From positions 1-47,858 of the forward strand of contig WBUQ01000016.1 of assembly GCA_008933635.1 (NCBI GenBank): a DNA stretch of 47,858 nt, written 5' to 3'. The notes below the pieces were generated by a model. The model worked only from the letters and a program-made list of their open reading frames with translations, was not told where the DNA came from and made no database searches. This document shows, piece after piece, positions 1-10,133 of the stretch. Position numbers and translations under genes: made by a program. The number at the start of each line of letters is the position of its first letter. The first letter of the stretch is position 1. Origin of the DNA: Desulfobulbaceae bacterium (lineage in GTDB: Bacteria > Desulfobacterota > Desulfobulbia > Desulfobulbales > Desulfocapsaceae).

Positions 1-1412
1 CCGCATGTAATCGTAATAAAAAAGAGGCCCAGGGTGTCAATATCGCCGCCTTCGAGCGGTGGATCGGCGATTACGGCATAGCCCGGGGCCTTGCGCATAA
101 AAAGCTGAGCACCGAAACCATGGCCGAAAAGATAGCCGTGGTCGGCGCAGGACCCGCGGGCCTCAGTTGCGCCTTCCAGCTGGCGCGACGGGGTTATCCG
201 GTCACCGTTTTTGAGGCCCTGGCCAAGCCCGGCGGCATGCTGCGCTACGGCATCCCGGCCTTTCGTCTCCCCCGGGCGGTGCTCGATGCGGAGATCGCCG
301 CCATCGCCAGGATGGGCGTGGAGATAGTGTGCAGCCACGCCGTCGACAGCAGCGGTCTTCAGGACATCAGGAAGCGCTTCGACGCGGTCTTTGTCGGCGT
401 CGGGGCGCATCAGGGCATCGAGCTGGACCTGCAGGGGGAACAAGCCGCCAATGTCTTCAGCGGTATTTCCTTCCTGCGTCAGGTGAATGCCGGGGAAATC
501 CCTGAGATCGGCGATCAGGTCATCGTCGCCGGAGGCGGCAATACCGCCATTACCGCCGCCCGCGCCGCCAGACGCCTGGGCGCTGCAGTGACGATCATCT
601 ACCGCAGGACCCGGGCGGAAATGCCGACCCTCGACCGGGAAATCGAGCACTCTCTTCTCGAAGACATCACCATTCGCTATCTGGTCGCACCGCTCGGAAT
701 CCGGATTGAAAACGGCAGGGCCGCAGCAGTCCAATGTGTGAAAATGGAACCCGGCACAGCCGACGAACGCGGACGCCGGTCGGTCGCTCCAGTACCCGGT
801 TCTGATTTCGAGCTGCCCTGCACCGCTTTGATCACAGCCTTTGGTCAGCGGCCGGAAACAGCCGGATTGGGCATCGCCACCAATCCGGCTGGCTGGTTGC
901 GGCCGAAAGCCAACTGGTCGCTCGAGGAGGGACTGTATACCGGTGGAGACGTACTTGGCCTGGCCCTGGTGACCACTGCCATTGGTCATGGACGAATGGC
1001 CGCGGAACAGATCGACGCCGATTGCTGTAACCGTCGTTTCCGCAACTCCGGCACCAGGGAAGTCGTGAGCCACGAGGCCCTGCGGCTCGAATTTTATCCG
1101 GATCAGCAGCGCAACGAAAACAGTTCGGTACCAATCGCGGGCCGCTGTACCAATGGCCTCGACCTCGAGGCGGACCTGGGTATCACCGAAGAGCAGTTCA
1201 TTGCCGAAGCGCAGCGTTGCATGAGCTGCGGGCTCTGCTTTGAGTGCCGGCAGTGCCTGATCTTCTGCCCCCAGCGGGCTATCGAGGAATTTCCCGACAA
1301 CCCGACCGGGGAGGTGATGTACACCGATTACACCCGCTGCGTCGGCTGTCATATTTGCTCCTTGTCCTGTCCGTGCGGCTATATACGGATGGGCATGTCG
1401 AACGAACTCTGA
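1..1412 (+). CDS. GltD/DsrL-type FAD-NAD(P)H oxidoreductase with C-terminal iron-sulfur clusters (5' end outside window)
   Basis: The frame is open from base 3, upstream of the ATG at 120. The residues before that ATG (VNIAAFERWIGDYG) match the N-terminal Fer4_20 domain of GltD-like proteins, so the gene begins left of the window. Next come an FAD fold (VGAGPAGLSCAFQLARRG), the GltD signature PGGMLRYGIPAFRLP, and a second nucleotide fold (VAGGGNTAITAARAARRLGA). The C-terminus carries a six-cysteine segment (CMSCGLCFECRQCLIFCP) and a second cluster motif (CVGCHICSLSCPC). The family (GltD, NfnB, DsrL) moves electrons between NAD(P)H and an iron-sulfur partner. Its place ahead of narGHJI suggests it exchanges electrons between NAD(P)H and the nitrate reductase or a shared carrier, which is inference. 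The stop is 16 nt before the next gene. Confidence 0.85.
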   Translation, partial: ACNRNKKEAQGVNIAAFERWIGDYGIARGLAHKKLSTETMAEKIAVVGAGPAGLSCAFQLARRGYPVTVFEALAKPGGMLRYGIPAFRLPRAVLDAEIAAIARMGVEIVCSHAVDSSGLQDIRKRFDAVFVGVGAHQGIELDLQGEQAANVFSGISFLRQVNAGEIPEIGDQVIVAGGGNTAITAARAARRLGAAVTIIYRRTRAEMPTLDREIEHSLLEDITIRYLVAPLGIRIENGRAAAVQCVKMEPGTADERGRRSVAPVPGSDFELPCTALITAFGQRPETAGLGIATNPAGWLRPKANWSLEEGLYTGGDVLGLALVTTAIGHGRMAAEQIDADCCNRRFRNSGTREVVSHEALRLEFYPDQQRNENSSVPIAGRCTNGLDLEADLGITEEQFIAEAQRCMSCGLCFECRQCLIFCPQRAIEEFPDNPTGEVMYTDYTRCVGCHICSLSCPCGYIRMGMSNEL

Positions 1413-1428
1413 TCCAGGGAACCAGGCC

Positions 1429-1812
1429 ATGGACAAAGACCTCGAACATCAGCTCCGGCAGGCCATAGACCGTTCCAGGCAGTGGGCCAGCGATGGCTGG
1501 CCGGTTACCTTTGGTGACAGGGGAGTAGTCGTTTCCTCTTTATCCGAGGCGCAGAACCTTCCCTTGAGTGCGGTATGCCGAATGGTTGCTCTCAGTTACT
1601 GGCAGAATGTCCACCAGATCGGGCACGAAGCGGCAACATGGGGCGAAAAAGCCCTGCGACATCTGGTCGATAATGACCTGCGGGCGGTGGAGGCGGCGGT
1701 ATATTATGCCTGTTATCTGGAACGGCCTCTGGTCCGCAATACTGCGACCTGGCAGCCGATTTCCTCTCTATTGCAACGGACATTGGATATTTCTGCAGCC
1801 CTGGACGAGTGA
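1429..1812 (+). CDS. Small soluble hypothetical protein in the nar operon
   Basis: This gene encodes 127 residues and I do not recognise the family. The start is preceded by AGGGAACC and lies 16 nt after the previous stop, so it belongs to the operon. The protein has no signal peptide, membrane segment or paired cysteine motif. It appears mostly helical, with segments such as LPLSAVCRMVALSYWQNVHQIGHE and a C-terminal LLQRTLDISAALDE. Position between an electron-input flavoprotein and a cytochrome suggests an accessory or assembly role, but nothing in the sequence shows this. Confidence 0.7.
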   Translation: MDKDLEHQLRQAIDRSRQWASDGWPVTFGDRGVVVSSLSEAQNLPLSAVCRMVALSYWQNVHQIGHEAATWGEKALRHLVDNDLRAVEAAVYYACYLERPLVRNTATWQPISSLLQRTLDISAALDE

Positions 1813-1881
1813 GTCCTGAATTATTCTAACTCCCTCTTGCAGTCGTTGTCCAAAAACCTTCAGCCCATGGCGAGGTGAACA

Positions 1882-2424
1882 ATGAAAAACGGGTGGTTAC
1901 GGCAGGTGAGCTTGCTGCTGATCTGTTATCTGTGGTTCTGTTTCCCACCGTCGGCATGTGCCGCCGACCTTGTCGATGGCGATCCTCAGCGCGGAAAGGC
2001 ACTTTTTGCTGGCACCACCTCTTTTGCCCAGGGTGGCGCGCCTTGTCTGGCATGCCACGGCATTGCCGGCCGCGGAATGGGGATGGCAGGCGGCGCTAGC
2101 TTCGGACCGGATCTGACGTCAATATTCGACGACTATGGGGCTGAGGGGATCGTCGGCACCTTGGACGATCTCACTTTTCCGAGCATGGAGCCGATTTATG
2201 CCACACGCCCCCTGACTGCCGAGGAACAGGCAGATGTGGGCGCCTTTCTGGCCAAAACGGCGGAAGAGGCGCAGTTGCCAACCGTGAGCCGGATGACCGG
2301 ACACGTTGCCATCGGGCTGGCTGTCATATCGGCCTTGCTGGTTGTCTTCGGCAGGGGGCGTCTGCAAGGGGTTCGCCGGCCTCTGGTTCTCGGGGTACGT
2401 ACAGGGAAAGGTGGACGGCGATGA
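1882..2424 (+). CDS. Membrane-anchored monohaem cytochrome c (NarC-like)
   Basis: The 180-residue product begins with a signal peptide ending near SACAAD. It has one haem-binding motif, CLACH (C55, C58, H59), and methionines nearby that could be the sixth ligand. A single C-terminal membrane segment near residues 135-155 would leave the haem domain in the periplasm. The start is supported by GAGGTGAAC. The stop overlaps the narG start as ATGA, so the two are translationally coupled. Some nar operons, such as that of Thermus, carry a cytochrome c (NarC) that works with NarI. A similar role is likely here, passing electrons to or from the quinone/NarI module. Confidence 0.82.
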   Translation: MKNGWLRQVSLLLICYLWFCFPPSACAADLVDGDPQRGKALFAGTTSFAQGGAPCLACHGIAGRGMGMAGGASFGPDLTSIFDDYGAEGIVGTLDDLTFPSMEPIYATRPLTAEEQADVGAFLAKTAEEAQLPTVSRMTGHVAIGLAVISALLVVFGRGRLQGVRRPLVLGVRTGKGGRR

Positions 2425-5400
2425 GTTGGATACAGGATATTGTCAATCCGAAGGCGCGGGCCTGGGAAGAATTTTATCGCAACCGCCACCAGGCCGACAA
2501 GGTGGTGCGCAGCACCCATGGAGTCAACTGCACCGGCGGCTGTTCCTGGAATGTCCATGTCAAGGATGGCATCGTCGGCTGGGAACTGCAGGCAACCGAT
2601 TATCCCGCCTTGGAGCCGAGTCTGCCCCCCTACGAACCACGGGGCTGCCAGCGGGGGATTTCCTTCTCTTGGTATCTCTACAGCCCGCTACGGATCAAGT
2701 ATCCCTATCTGCGCGGGGTGCTGACCGACCTCTGGCGCGCGGCCAAGGCCCTGCACGGTGACCCGGTGGCGGCCTGGACTGCTCTTGTCGAGGATCCGGT
2801 AAAGCGAAAGAGCTACCAACAAGCTCGCGGCAAGGGCGGATTCCGCCGCTCGAACTGGGAGGAGGTCGAGGAGATCATTGCCGCCTCGACGATCTATACC
2901 ATCAAGAAGTTCGGGGCCGATCGCCTTGTTGGTTTCTCGCCGATTCCGGCAATGTCGATGCTCAGCTTCGCCGGTGGAAGCCGCTATATGCAGCTGCTTG
3001 GCGGTGCCAATCTGAGTTTTTACGATTGGTATTGCGATCTGCCCAACGCCTCGCCGGAGGTTTGGGGCGAGCAGACCGATGTTGCCGAGAGCGCCGACTG
3101 GTACAACAGCAAATACATCGCGGTGGTGGGCTCGAACATCAACATGACCCGCACTCCGGACGCCCACTTTCTCGGGGAAGCGCGCCACAACGGCACCAAG
3201 GTGACGGTGCTGTCCCCCGACTTCAACATGACTGCCAAACATGCCGACTGGTGGATTCCGGCCCATGCCGGCCAGGACGGCGCCTTCTGGATGGCGGTCA
3301 ATCACGTGATTCTCAGTGAATACCACCATCGCCTGCAAACTCCGTACTTTCTTGAGTACCTCAAGCGCTTCACCGATTGCCCCTTCCTGATCCAACTGAC
3401 CGAACACGACGGCAGCTACCGTGCCGGGCGGCTGGTCGCGGCGACTGCCGTGGAACGCTATTGCAAGGAAGAAAATGCCGGCTTTAAATATCTGGTCTGG
3501 GATGAAACCAGCGACCAGCCGCGCATGCCGTTGGGAACCCTCGGTTTCCGCTGGCAAGACAAGAAGGGTGAATGGAACCTGCAGCAAAAGGATGGGCAGG
3601 ACGGCAGCGAGATCGCCCCGGTCTTGAGCCTGCTTACCTGCAGGGAAGCGGAGTTGCCGGTGGTCTTCGATGACTTCGGCGCCGGCCAATTGGTGCAACG
3701 CTGCGTGCCGGTCCACTATCTGGTCACCCCACAGGGCCGAATACCGGCAACAACGGTGTACGACCTACTGATGGCCCAGTTCGGGGTTGATCGTGGTCTG
3801 GAAGGCGCCTACCCTTCCAACTACGATGAGGATATGGTCTACACTCCGGCCTGGCAGGAGAAATTCACCGGCATCGCCCGCGACAACGTCGTGCAGTTCG
3901 CCCGGGAATGGGCTGCCACCGCCGAAACAACCGAAGGCAAATGCTCGATCATTATCGGTGCCGGGGTCAACCACTGGTATCATTCCAACCTGATCTACCG
4001 CGCCGGTATCGTTGCCTTGATGCTCTGCGGTTGCGTCGGCAGGAACGGCGGCGGCCTCAACCATTATGTCGGCCAAGAGAAACTGGCGCCAGTCGCCCCG
4101 TGGGCAACGATCATGGGCGCGCTCGACTGGAGCAAACCGCCACGGTTCCAGAACGCTCCTTCCTATCACTACGTCCATAGCGATCAATGGCGCTACGAAC
4201 GGACCAGCGATGAAGCCAGGGTCCAACCGGTAGCCGAGCACAACGGCATCACGGCCGGCCACACCATCGATCATCAGATCCGTGCGGTCCGTAACGGCTG
4301 GCTCCCCTTCTACCCCCAGTTTGACCGTAACCCGATCGAGGTAGTCAAACAGGCCGAGATAGCAGGCGCCGCAAGCAATCAGGAAATCGTTGTCTGGGTG
4401 GTCAAGGAGTTGGCGGCCGGCAGGATGAAGTTCGCGGTCGAAGATCCTGATGCCCCGGAGAACTGGCCGCGGCTCTGGATCATCTGGCGCGGCAATGCCC
4501 TGATGTCGAGTGGCAAAGGGCACGAATATTTCCTGAAGCATTATCTCGGTACCCACACCAACACCGTCGCTCCGGAAACTGCCGAGGAATCGGTGAGGGA
4601 TGTCAAGTGGCACAGGCAGGCTCCCGAAGGGAAACTCGACCTGGTGGTCGACATCAATTTCCGCATGGATACCTCGGCGCTCTACTCGGATATCGTCCTG
4701 CCGACCGCCACCTGGTACGAGAAGGATGACCTTAACAGCACCGACATGCACTCCTTCATTCATCCGTTACAGGCAGCGGTTCCGCCCTGCTGGGAATCGC
4801 GGAGCGACTGGGATATTTTCAAGGGATTGGCGAAAAGGTTCAGCGAACTGGCCGCGATCCATCTCCCCGAGCCGGTCCGCGATATTGTCGCCGTACCGTT
4901 GCAGCACGACACCCCGGCTGAAATGGCCCAGCCGGAGATCAAGGATTGGTGCAAAGGAGAATGTGAACCGATTCCCGGCAAAACCATGCCGAGACTGGTG
5001 GTGGTCGAGCGCGATTACAAGAACCTCTATAATCGCTTTATTTCCCTCGGTCCCGGCGCACGCGACGGTATAGGCGCCCATGGGCTGACCTGGAAGATTG
5101 ACGATATTTACGACGAAATGGCGGAAGGCGACCGGACGGTTGAGTGGCAAGGCCGGAAATATCCGTCTCTTGTCGACGCCAGGGAGGCCGCCGAGATCAT
5201 TCTGCGGCTGGCTCCCGAGACCAACGGAGAAATGGCCTTTCGCGCCTTTGCCGCCGAAGAAAAAAAGGTCGGGCTGCCGCTTACCGACCTGGCCGCCGAT
5301 ACCCGGGGCATCCGCACCACCTTCGCCGACCTCGACCGTCAGCCACGACGACTGCTCAACAGCCCGATCTGGACAGGTCTGACCGGTAACGGCCGGGCGT

Positions 5401-6038
5401 ATTCGGCCTACTGTCTCAATGTCGAGCGGCTGGTGCCATGGCGGACCCTGACCGGTCGTCAGCATTTCTACCTCGACCACCAGGGTTATATCACCGCCGG
5501 CGAACATCTGCCGACCTACAAACCAAAACCTGATCCGAGTTCCCTGCAGGATCTGGTGGTCACCCCTACCGACCAGAAGAGCATTATGCTCAATTACCTG
5601 ACCCCCCACGGCAAATGGGGAATTCACAGCACGTATGGCGACAATCAGCGGATGCTGACGCTTTCCCGTGGTTGCCATCCATTCTGGATCAACGACCAGG
5701 ACGCCGCGCAGATCGACGTGATCGACAATGACTGGGTCGAAATCTACAACGATCACGGTGTGGTTGTCACCAGAGCGGTAGTCAGCGCCCGTCTGCCCCG
5801 GGGAATTTCCTTCCTCTACCATGCCCCGGAGCGGACTATCGGTATCCCCAAGTCACCGCTACGCAACGCCAGGCGGGCCGGTGGCCACAACAGTCTCAAC
5901 CGCATCCGCCTCAAACCGAACCTGATGCTCGGCGGCTATGGTCAATTCACCTACGGCTGGAACTACTGGGGGCCGACCGGGGCCAACCGCGACACCTTCA
6001 TCCTGGTGCGCAAACTGGAAGGAGAACCGCAATGGTGA
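2421..6038 (+). CDS. narG: Respiratory nitrate reductase alpha subunit
   Basis: This is the catalytic molybdenum subunit, reducing nitrate to nitrite. At 1205 residues it is close to the usual ~1250. The N-terminal cluster site has the His/Cys pattern of NarG (H33, C37, C41, C76). The molybdenum-ligand segment [12 protein letters not shown] places the conserved Asp at residue 206. Long stretches match E. coli NarG, for example [18 protein letters not shown] and [15 protein letters not shown]. No twin-arginine signal is present, so the enzyme should face the cytoplasm. The start overlaps the cytochrome stop and the end overlaps a tiny ORF that leads into narH. Confidence 0.97.
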   Translation: MSWIQDIVNPKARAWEEFYRNRHQADKVVRSTHGVNCTGGCSWNVHVKDGIVGWELQATDYPALEPSLPPYEPRGCQRGISFSWYLYSPLRIKYPYLRGVLTDLWRAAKALHGDPVAAWTALVEDPVKRKSYQQARGKGGFRRSNWEEVEEIIAASTIYTIKKFGADRLVGFSPIPAMSMLSFAGGSRYMQLLGGANLSFYDWYCDLPNASPEVWGEQTDVAESADWYNSKYIAVVGSNINMTRTPDAHFLGEARHNGTKVTVLSPDFNMTAKHADWWIPAHAGQDGAFWMAVNHVILSEYHHRLQTPYFLEYLKRFTDCPFLIQLTEHDGSYRAGRLVAATAVERYCKEENAGFKYLVWDETSDQPRMPLGTLGFRWQDKKGEWNLQQKDGQDGSEIAPVLSLLTCREAELPVVFDDFGAGQLVQRCVPVHYLVTPQGRIPATTVYDLLMAQFGVDRGLEGAYPSNYDEDMVYTPAWQEKFTGIARDNVVQFAREWAATAETTEGKCSIIIGAGVNHWYHSNLIYRAGIVALMLCGCVGRNGGGLNHYVGQEKLAPVAPWATIMGALDWSKPPRFQNAPSYHYVHSDQWRYERTSDEARVQPVAEHNGITAGHTIDHQIRAVRNGWLPFYPQFDRNPIEVVKQAEIAGAASNQEIVVWVVKELAAGRMKFAVEDPDAPENWPRLWIIWRGNALMSSGKGHEYFLKHYLGTHTNTVAPETAEESVRDVKWHRQAPEGKLDLVVDINFRMDTSALYSDIVLPTATWYEKDDLNSTDMHSFIHPLQAAVPPCWESRSDWDIFKGLAKRFSELAAIHLPEPVRDIVAVPLQHDTPAEMAQPEIKDWCKGECEPIPGKTMPRLVVVERDYKNLYNRFISLGPGARDGIGAHGLTWKIDDIYDEMAEGDRTVEWQGRKYPSLVDAREAAEIILRLAPETNGEMAFRAFAAEEKKVGLPLTDLAADTRGIRTTFADLDRQPRRLLNSPIWTGLTGNGRAYSAYCLNVERLVPWRTLTGRQHFYLDHQGYITAGEHLPTYKPKPDPSSLQDLVVTPTDQKSIMLNYLTPHGKWGIHSTYGDNQRMLTLSRGCHPFWINDQDAAQIDVIDNDWVEIYNDHGVVVTRAVVSARLPRGISFLYHAPERTIGIPKSPLRNARRAGGHNSLNRIRLKPNLMLGGYGQFTYGWNYWGPTGANRDTFILVRKLEGEPQW

Positions 6039-6112
6039 AGGCTGAATGCAACAAAAGATGTCATGGCTGCAAGCAACCCGCCCTGATTGAAGCACAAGGA
6101 GACAAGCCATGA
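6032..6112 (+). CDS. Candidate 26-residue Cys-rich small protein between narG and narH
   Basis: This frame starts at an ATG inside the last codons of narG and stops at a TGA that overlaps the narH ATG (ATGA). The start has a good Shine-Dalgarno sequence (AAGGAG) about eight bases upstream. The peptide contains CNKRCHGC, three cysteines and a histidine that could bind a metal or cluster. It may be a real small protein, or only a coupling leader that lets ribosomes pass from narG to narH. The overlaps and the ribosome site are what the sequence shows; function is unknown. Confidence 0.4.
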   Translation: MVKAECNKRCHGCKQPALIEAQGDKP

Positions 6113-7596
6113 ATATACGCGCCCAGGTATCGTCGGTTTTCCATCTCGATAAATGCATCGGCTGTCATACCTGCAGTATCGCCTGCAAGAACCTCTGGAC
6201 CGATCGCAAGGGTGTTGAGTACATGTGGTGGAACAACGTCGAGACCAAACCGGGGACCGGCTATCCGACGCAATGGGAGAATCAGGAAAAATATCGTGGC
6301 GGCTGGGAAAAAAAAGGCGACCGGTTGCAGCTGAGGCTTGGAGGCCGGGGCGGACTGCTTGGCAATATCTTCCACAATCCACGCCTGCCGACCATGGATG
6401 ATTACTATGAACCTTTTACCTATCGGTACGGTGAGCTGACCAGCGCTCCGGCCGGCAACGACCAGCCGACCGCCCGACCGGTCTCGATGATCAGTGGCAG
6501 GCCGATGAAAATCGAGGCCGGTCCCAACTGGGATGACGACCTCTCCGGATCCGGCATCTACGCCGCCAACGATCCGGGAGTCCTGCAACTCAGTCGTGAG
6601 CAGCGGGCACAGATGTTTGCCGTTGAAAGGCTGGTGATGTTGTATCTGCCGCGCATCTGCAACCACTGCCTCAACGCCGCCTGCCTTGCCGGCTGCCCCT
6701 CAGGGGCAATCTACAAGCGGGGTGAGGACGGCATTGTCCTGATCAACCAGGACAAATGTCGTGGCTGGCGAATGTGTGTTTCGGCCTGTCCTTACAAAAA
6801 AACCTACTACGGCTGGGCCACCGGCAAGTCGGAAAAATGCGTTCTCTGCTATCCCCGGCTGGAAGTGGGTGAAGCACCGGCCTGCTTTCATTCCTGTGTC
6901 GGCCGCATTCGCTACCTTGGTGTTCTGCTCTACGACGCCGATCGTATCGAGGCAGCCGCCATGCAGGACGACAAAGACCTGGTGGCAGCCCAGCGACAGA
7001 TCATCCTTGATCCTTTTGATCCACAGGTCCTGGCGGCTGCCGGCAAGGCCGGAATCGCGGAGCAGGTTCTCGAGGCTGCGCAGCGATCGCCGGTCTATCT
7101 GTTTGTCAAGAAATGGCAGATCGCCCTGCCGCTGCATCCCGAATTCCGGACCCTGCCAATGCTCTTCTATGTGCCGCCGCTTTTGCCGGTGGTGTCCGAG
7201 GAACATCTCGGCACCCAGAGACTGGTGGACGACTATTTCACCACCCTGGAAAATGCCCGACTGCCATTACAGTACCTCGCCGGATTGTTCACCGGCGGCA
7301 ATACCGAGGAAATCAAGGCCGTCTATCGTAAACTGATGGCGGTGCGCATTCAGCGACGCCGGATCACCGTCGGTGACCTGAGCGAGAGCGAGGTGGCCAA
7401 AGCCCGGGAACTGGGAGAGGTGAGCGCCGAGCAGATCGAGGCGATTTTCCGCATGACCGCGCTGACGTCCATCAGGCAGCGGATCGTGGTACCGCCGATG
7501 CTGCGCGAGCAGGCGATCGAGGCGGGCATGGACCCGGAGAGGCATAAACAGGAGATGGGCTTTGGCAGCCGTCGCTCCCCGAAGCGGAGGTGGTAA
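6109..7596 (+). CDS. narH: Nitrate reductase beta subunit (iron-sulfur electron wire)
   Basis: NarH carries four clusters that connect NarI haems with the NarG active site on the cytoplasmic side. All cysteine groups are visible: C16-C19-C22-C26; C184-C187-C192-C196; C217-x-x-W220-x-x-C223-x3-C227, where Trp replaces a cysteine and gives the [3Fe-4S] cluster; and C244-C247-C259-C263. The 495-residue length is typical. The start follows AAGGAGACAAGCC. The stop lies just upstream of the narJ ATG. Confidence 0.96.
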   Translation: MNIRAQVSSVFHLDKCIGCHTCSIACKNLWTDRKGVEYMWWNNVETKPGTGYPTQWENQEKYRGGWEKKGDRLQLRLGGRGGLLGNIFHNPRLPTMDDYYEPFTYRYGELTSAPAGNDQPTARPVSMISGRPMKIEAGPNWDDDLSGSGIYAANDPGVLQLSREQRAQMFAVERLVMLYLPRICNHCLNAACLAGCPSGAIYKRGEDGIVLINQDKCRGWRMCVSACPYKKTYYGWATGKSEKCVLCYPRLEVGEAPACFHSCVGRIRYLGVLLYDADRIEAAAMQDDKDLVAAQRQIILDPFDPQVLAAAGKAGIAEQVLEAAQRSPVYLFVKKWQIALPLHPEFRTLPMLFYVPPLLPVVSEEHLGTQRLVDDYFTTLENARLPLQYLAGLFTGGNTEEIKAVYRKLMAVRIQRRRITVGDLSESEVAKARELGEVSAEQIEAIFRMTALTSIRQRIVVPPMLREQAIEAGMDPERHKQEMGFGSRRSPKRRW

Positions 7597-7598
7597 TC

Positions 7599-8168
7599 AT
7601 GACACCAGCCACGACGGTGCAGGGCATCTGCTGTCACTTTGCCGAACTCTTCAGCTATCCTACCGCGGAACTGGCGGCCACGGTTGCTGCCTGCAGTACG
7701 CTGTTGCGTAAGGATTATCCCGAGTCGGTTTCCTCCCTGGAGCGTTTCACCGGTTTTCTGCACGCACAACTGCCCGCCAGGGTCGAAGAGATCTATACCG
7801 CCACCTTCGATCTACAGCCTGTTTGCCATCCCTATGTCGGCTATCAGCTCTGTGGCGAGAGTCAACAGCGGGCGATGTTCCTGATGCAGCTGAACCGGTT
7901 GTACCGCCGCTATGGTTTTGAGGCCGGGTTCGAGCTTCCCGACCATGTGAGCACCCTGCTGCGTTTTATCGGCAGCCATGCGCCGGAGGATTGCCGTCGG
8001 GAGTTGATCGAAGACGGCCTTCTCCCGGCTCTGGCAAAAATGGAGGAAGGCCTGGACAGCGCAGACCATCCATACTTGGCACCACTGCAATCCCTGCGGA
8101 ATTTTTTGCAGGCTGTCGTTGAACCCGAATTGCCGGCAACGGGCCGGCTGGAGGAGTGCCCTTTATGA
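7599..8168 (+). CDS. narJ: Nitrate reductase maturation chaperone
   Basis: This 189-residue helical protein belongs to the NarJ/TorD chaperone family, which holds NarGH until molybdenum cofactor insertion and membrane docking. Family features include the N-terminal FAELFSYPTAEL segment and LPDHVSTLLRFIG in the middle. I chose the ATG at 7599 because GCGGAGG sits eight bases upstream; an in-frame GTG at 7590 overlaps that site. The stop overlaps narI as ATGA. Confidence 0.9.
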   Translation: MTPATTVQGICCHFAELFSYPTAELAATVAACSTLLRKDYPESVSSLERFTGFLHAQLPARVEEIYTATFDLQPVCHPYVGYQLCGESQQRAMFLMQLNRLYRRYGFEAGFELPDHVSTLLRFIGSHAPEDCRRELIEDGLLPALAKMEEGLDSADHPYLAPLQSLRNFLQAVVEPELPATGRLEECPL

Positions 8169-8830
8169 CCGATCTGATCCTGTTTGGCGTATTCCCCTAC
8201 ATTGCGGTTACGTTGGCTGGTTTCGGCGGTATCTACCGGTATGCATCTGACCGCTATTCGCTGTCGTCGCAATCGTCTCAATTCCTGGAAAGTCGGATGC
8301 TGTTCTGGGGGACGGTGCCTTGGCACTTCACGATCATACTGATCCTTCTCGCCCATCTGCTCGCTTTGCTCTTTCCTACTGCCTGGGGAACGCTGCTCGG
8401 CCGCCCGTTGCGGCTCTACCTATTGGAAATCAGCGGCGTATCCCTGGGCCTGGTCGCGGTGGTGTCAATGCTCGTGCTCATCGTCCGGCGAGCGATCAAT
8501 CAGCGGATTACCACCGTCACCACGGTTATTGACTGGGTGCTGCTGGCAGCCCTGCTGTTGCAGGTGGCAACCGGAGTCTATATTGCCGTTACCTTGCGCT
8601 GGGGTTCGCTCTGGTATCTGCATACCGCAACTCCCTGGTTGTGGTCGCTGGTGAAACTTGATCCTCAAGTGTCGTACATGGCGGTGATGCCTGCGGTCGT
8701 CAAGGTTCATGCGGTCAACGCCTTTTTCCTGCTGGCCTTGTTGCCTTTCTCGCGGCTGATCCATATGATCAGCGTACCACTGGCGTATATGGGCCGTTCA
8801 CCTCAGGTGGTGGTCTGGTACCGCCGCTAG
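8165..8830 (+). CDS. narI: Nitrate reductase gamma subunit (dihaem cytochrome b)
   Basis: NarI anchors NarGH to the membrane and oxidises quinol through two b haems. The 221-residue protein has five hydrophobic segments. Four histidines fit the haem-ligand spacing of E. coli NarI: H54 and H64 in one segment, H182 and H200 in another, with the same 10- and 18-residue intervals. The start at 8165 is preferred over the GTG at 8156 because GGAGG lies about nine bases upstream and the ATG overlaps the narJ stop. The gene converges with the next gene; I see no clear terminator between them. Confidence 0.94.
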   Translation: MTDLILFGVFPYIAVTLAGFGGIYRYASDRYSLSSQSSQFLESRMLFWGTVPWHFTIILILLAHLLALLFPTAWGTLLGRPLRLYLLEISGVSLGLVAVVSMLVLIVRRAINQRITTVTTVIDWVLLAALLLQVATGVYIAVTLRWGSLWYLHTATPWLWSLVKLDPQVSYMAVMPAVVKVHAVNAFFLLALLPFSRLIHMISVPLAYMGRSPQVVVWYRR

Positions 8831-8861
8831 GAGGCTGTCCGAGAATCCTGGCAGATGAAGT

Positions 8862-10097
8862 TCACGATATCGATTCAGGTGCGGCCGTGACCGGTGATAA
8901 TCGATCGCGCAAAAACACGGTAATTTCCAGAAGCAGGAGGCCAAGCACAATCCAGGCAAAATAGTCATGGATCGTCTGGTGGAGGGACAACAGCAAAGGT
9001 TCTCTCGCGACGCCTGCCGGGAGGTCAAAATTCATATTAAAAGCATACAGCATGCCAAAGGTAAAGTTTCTTGACCACTGGGTCGGATTGTAGACGAGCA
9101 GGCCGCCTGCGAGCCCGTACATTCTGGTACGCTTGATGGCCCTGGCAATTTCGATGAGTTCGATGATGACGAACCACGATATGACCCACAGCCAGACCAT
9201 GAGCGTCAGACTGGTCGGAATGACGCCACAGACGACACTCGCCAGCCCGGTTATGGACATCGCGCCGTGGGTGATGCAGTTGGTGTTGTACCAGTCTCTG
9301 TCCAGATCGAAATCACCTCCTTCACCTGCGTACCTCCTGGCGACCAGGTAAAAACTCACGAAGTAGAACACCACGCCCAGCAAGATCGCCCAAGGCGCAA
9401 CAGACCGATACATCGGGCTGTCGCCAAAGGCCGCCTTCCAGACAATGACAAGCGATTGCGTGCTGACCGCCGAGAGGAACAGGACGCCATGGACCTTCTG
9501 CCTGGTTTCATCGCGAAAAAACTGCAAAAAACTCCCCATTGCCTGATAGGCAAAATACAACCACAGTCCAATATTGCCGAGTACCATGACCTGTACCAGC
9601 GGTTTCCATTCCGGCAGGCGTTGGCAGAGGGCAACGCCACAGACGGAAGTTCCGGCAATCCAGGTGCCGACGGCAAAACGACCGATGGGATTGGCGAAGT
9701 GCGTGCCGAAAGCCCTGCCTTTCACCAGATCCGAAAGATAGGATGCGGCAATAAATACGAAGAGAAGCAACAGGATCAGGGTTAAGGAGCGGGCAAGGTT
9801 ATTCAGAATCGGAAACGCACCTATGGCACCGTTTATGAAAATACCGATTGCCATCACGATCGCACCGGATGCAGTCGGGGATGGCATGTCCTTGATGAAG
9901 AGGACCTTGATCACAAGGAACAGAGTGGCAAACAGGAATAAACGGATAATTTCCTGAGAAGCAGGAATTGACCCGGTTACAGCGATCCATAGGACAGCCG
10001 TCACGCAAATGGCGAGAATCGCGATGCCTTCCAATTGCCTAACGTTCAGTGGCTTTATTGTGTGTCCTCCATGGTCGAAATGTTGCGATCTTGTCAA
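8862..10097 (-). CDS. SLAC1/TehA (TDT)-like multi-spanning membrane protein
   Basis: The product has 411 residues and about ten or eleven hydrophobic segments. The segment HFANPIGRFAVGTWIAGTSV and the later STQSLVIVW resemble the tellurite-resistance/dicarboxylate (TDT, SLAC1) channel-transporter family. Assignment rests on recalled family patterns and is moderate. The annotated start is a TTG at 10097 with AAGGCGG upstream. A stronger GGAGG lies inside the frame near 10064 but points at no standard start codon, so the true start is uncertain. It follows the qmoC-like gene by 36 nt and is probably cotranscribed. Anion transport or a membrane redox role are both possible. Confidence 0.55.
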   Translation of the reverse strand: MTRSQHFDHGGHTIKPLNVRQLEGIAILAICVTAVLWIAVTGSIPASQEIIRLFLFATLFLVIKVLFIKDMPSPTASGAIVMAIGIFINGAIGAFPILNNLARSLTLILLLLFVFIAASYLSDLVKGRAFGTHFANPIGRFAVGTWIAGTSVCGVALCQRLPEWKPLVQVMVLGNIGLWLYFAYQAMGSFLQFFRDETRQKVHGVLFLSAVSTQSLVIVWKAAFGDSPMYRSVAPWAILLGVVFYFVSFYLVARRYAGEGGDFDLDRDWYNTNCITHGAMSITGLASVVCGVIPTSLTLMVWLWVISWFVIIELIEIARAIKRTRMYGLAGGLLVYNPTQWSRNFTFGMLYAFNMNFDLPAGVAREPLLLSLHQTIHDYFAWIVLGLLLLEITVFLRDRLSPVTAAPESIS

Positions 10098-10133
10098 TAG
10101 TCCGCCTTGGCTGTCTTAACATGTGAGAGCTTT

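Noticed and set aside
2688-5822. Long minus-strand ORFs (340-350 codons) inside narG
   Set aside because: They are antisense shadows of a strongly conserved, GC-biased gene.
10060-10070. GGAGG followed by ATA as a start for the TDT-like gene
   Set aside because: ATA is a very rare start; the TTG at 10097 is kept, with uncertainty noted.
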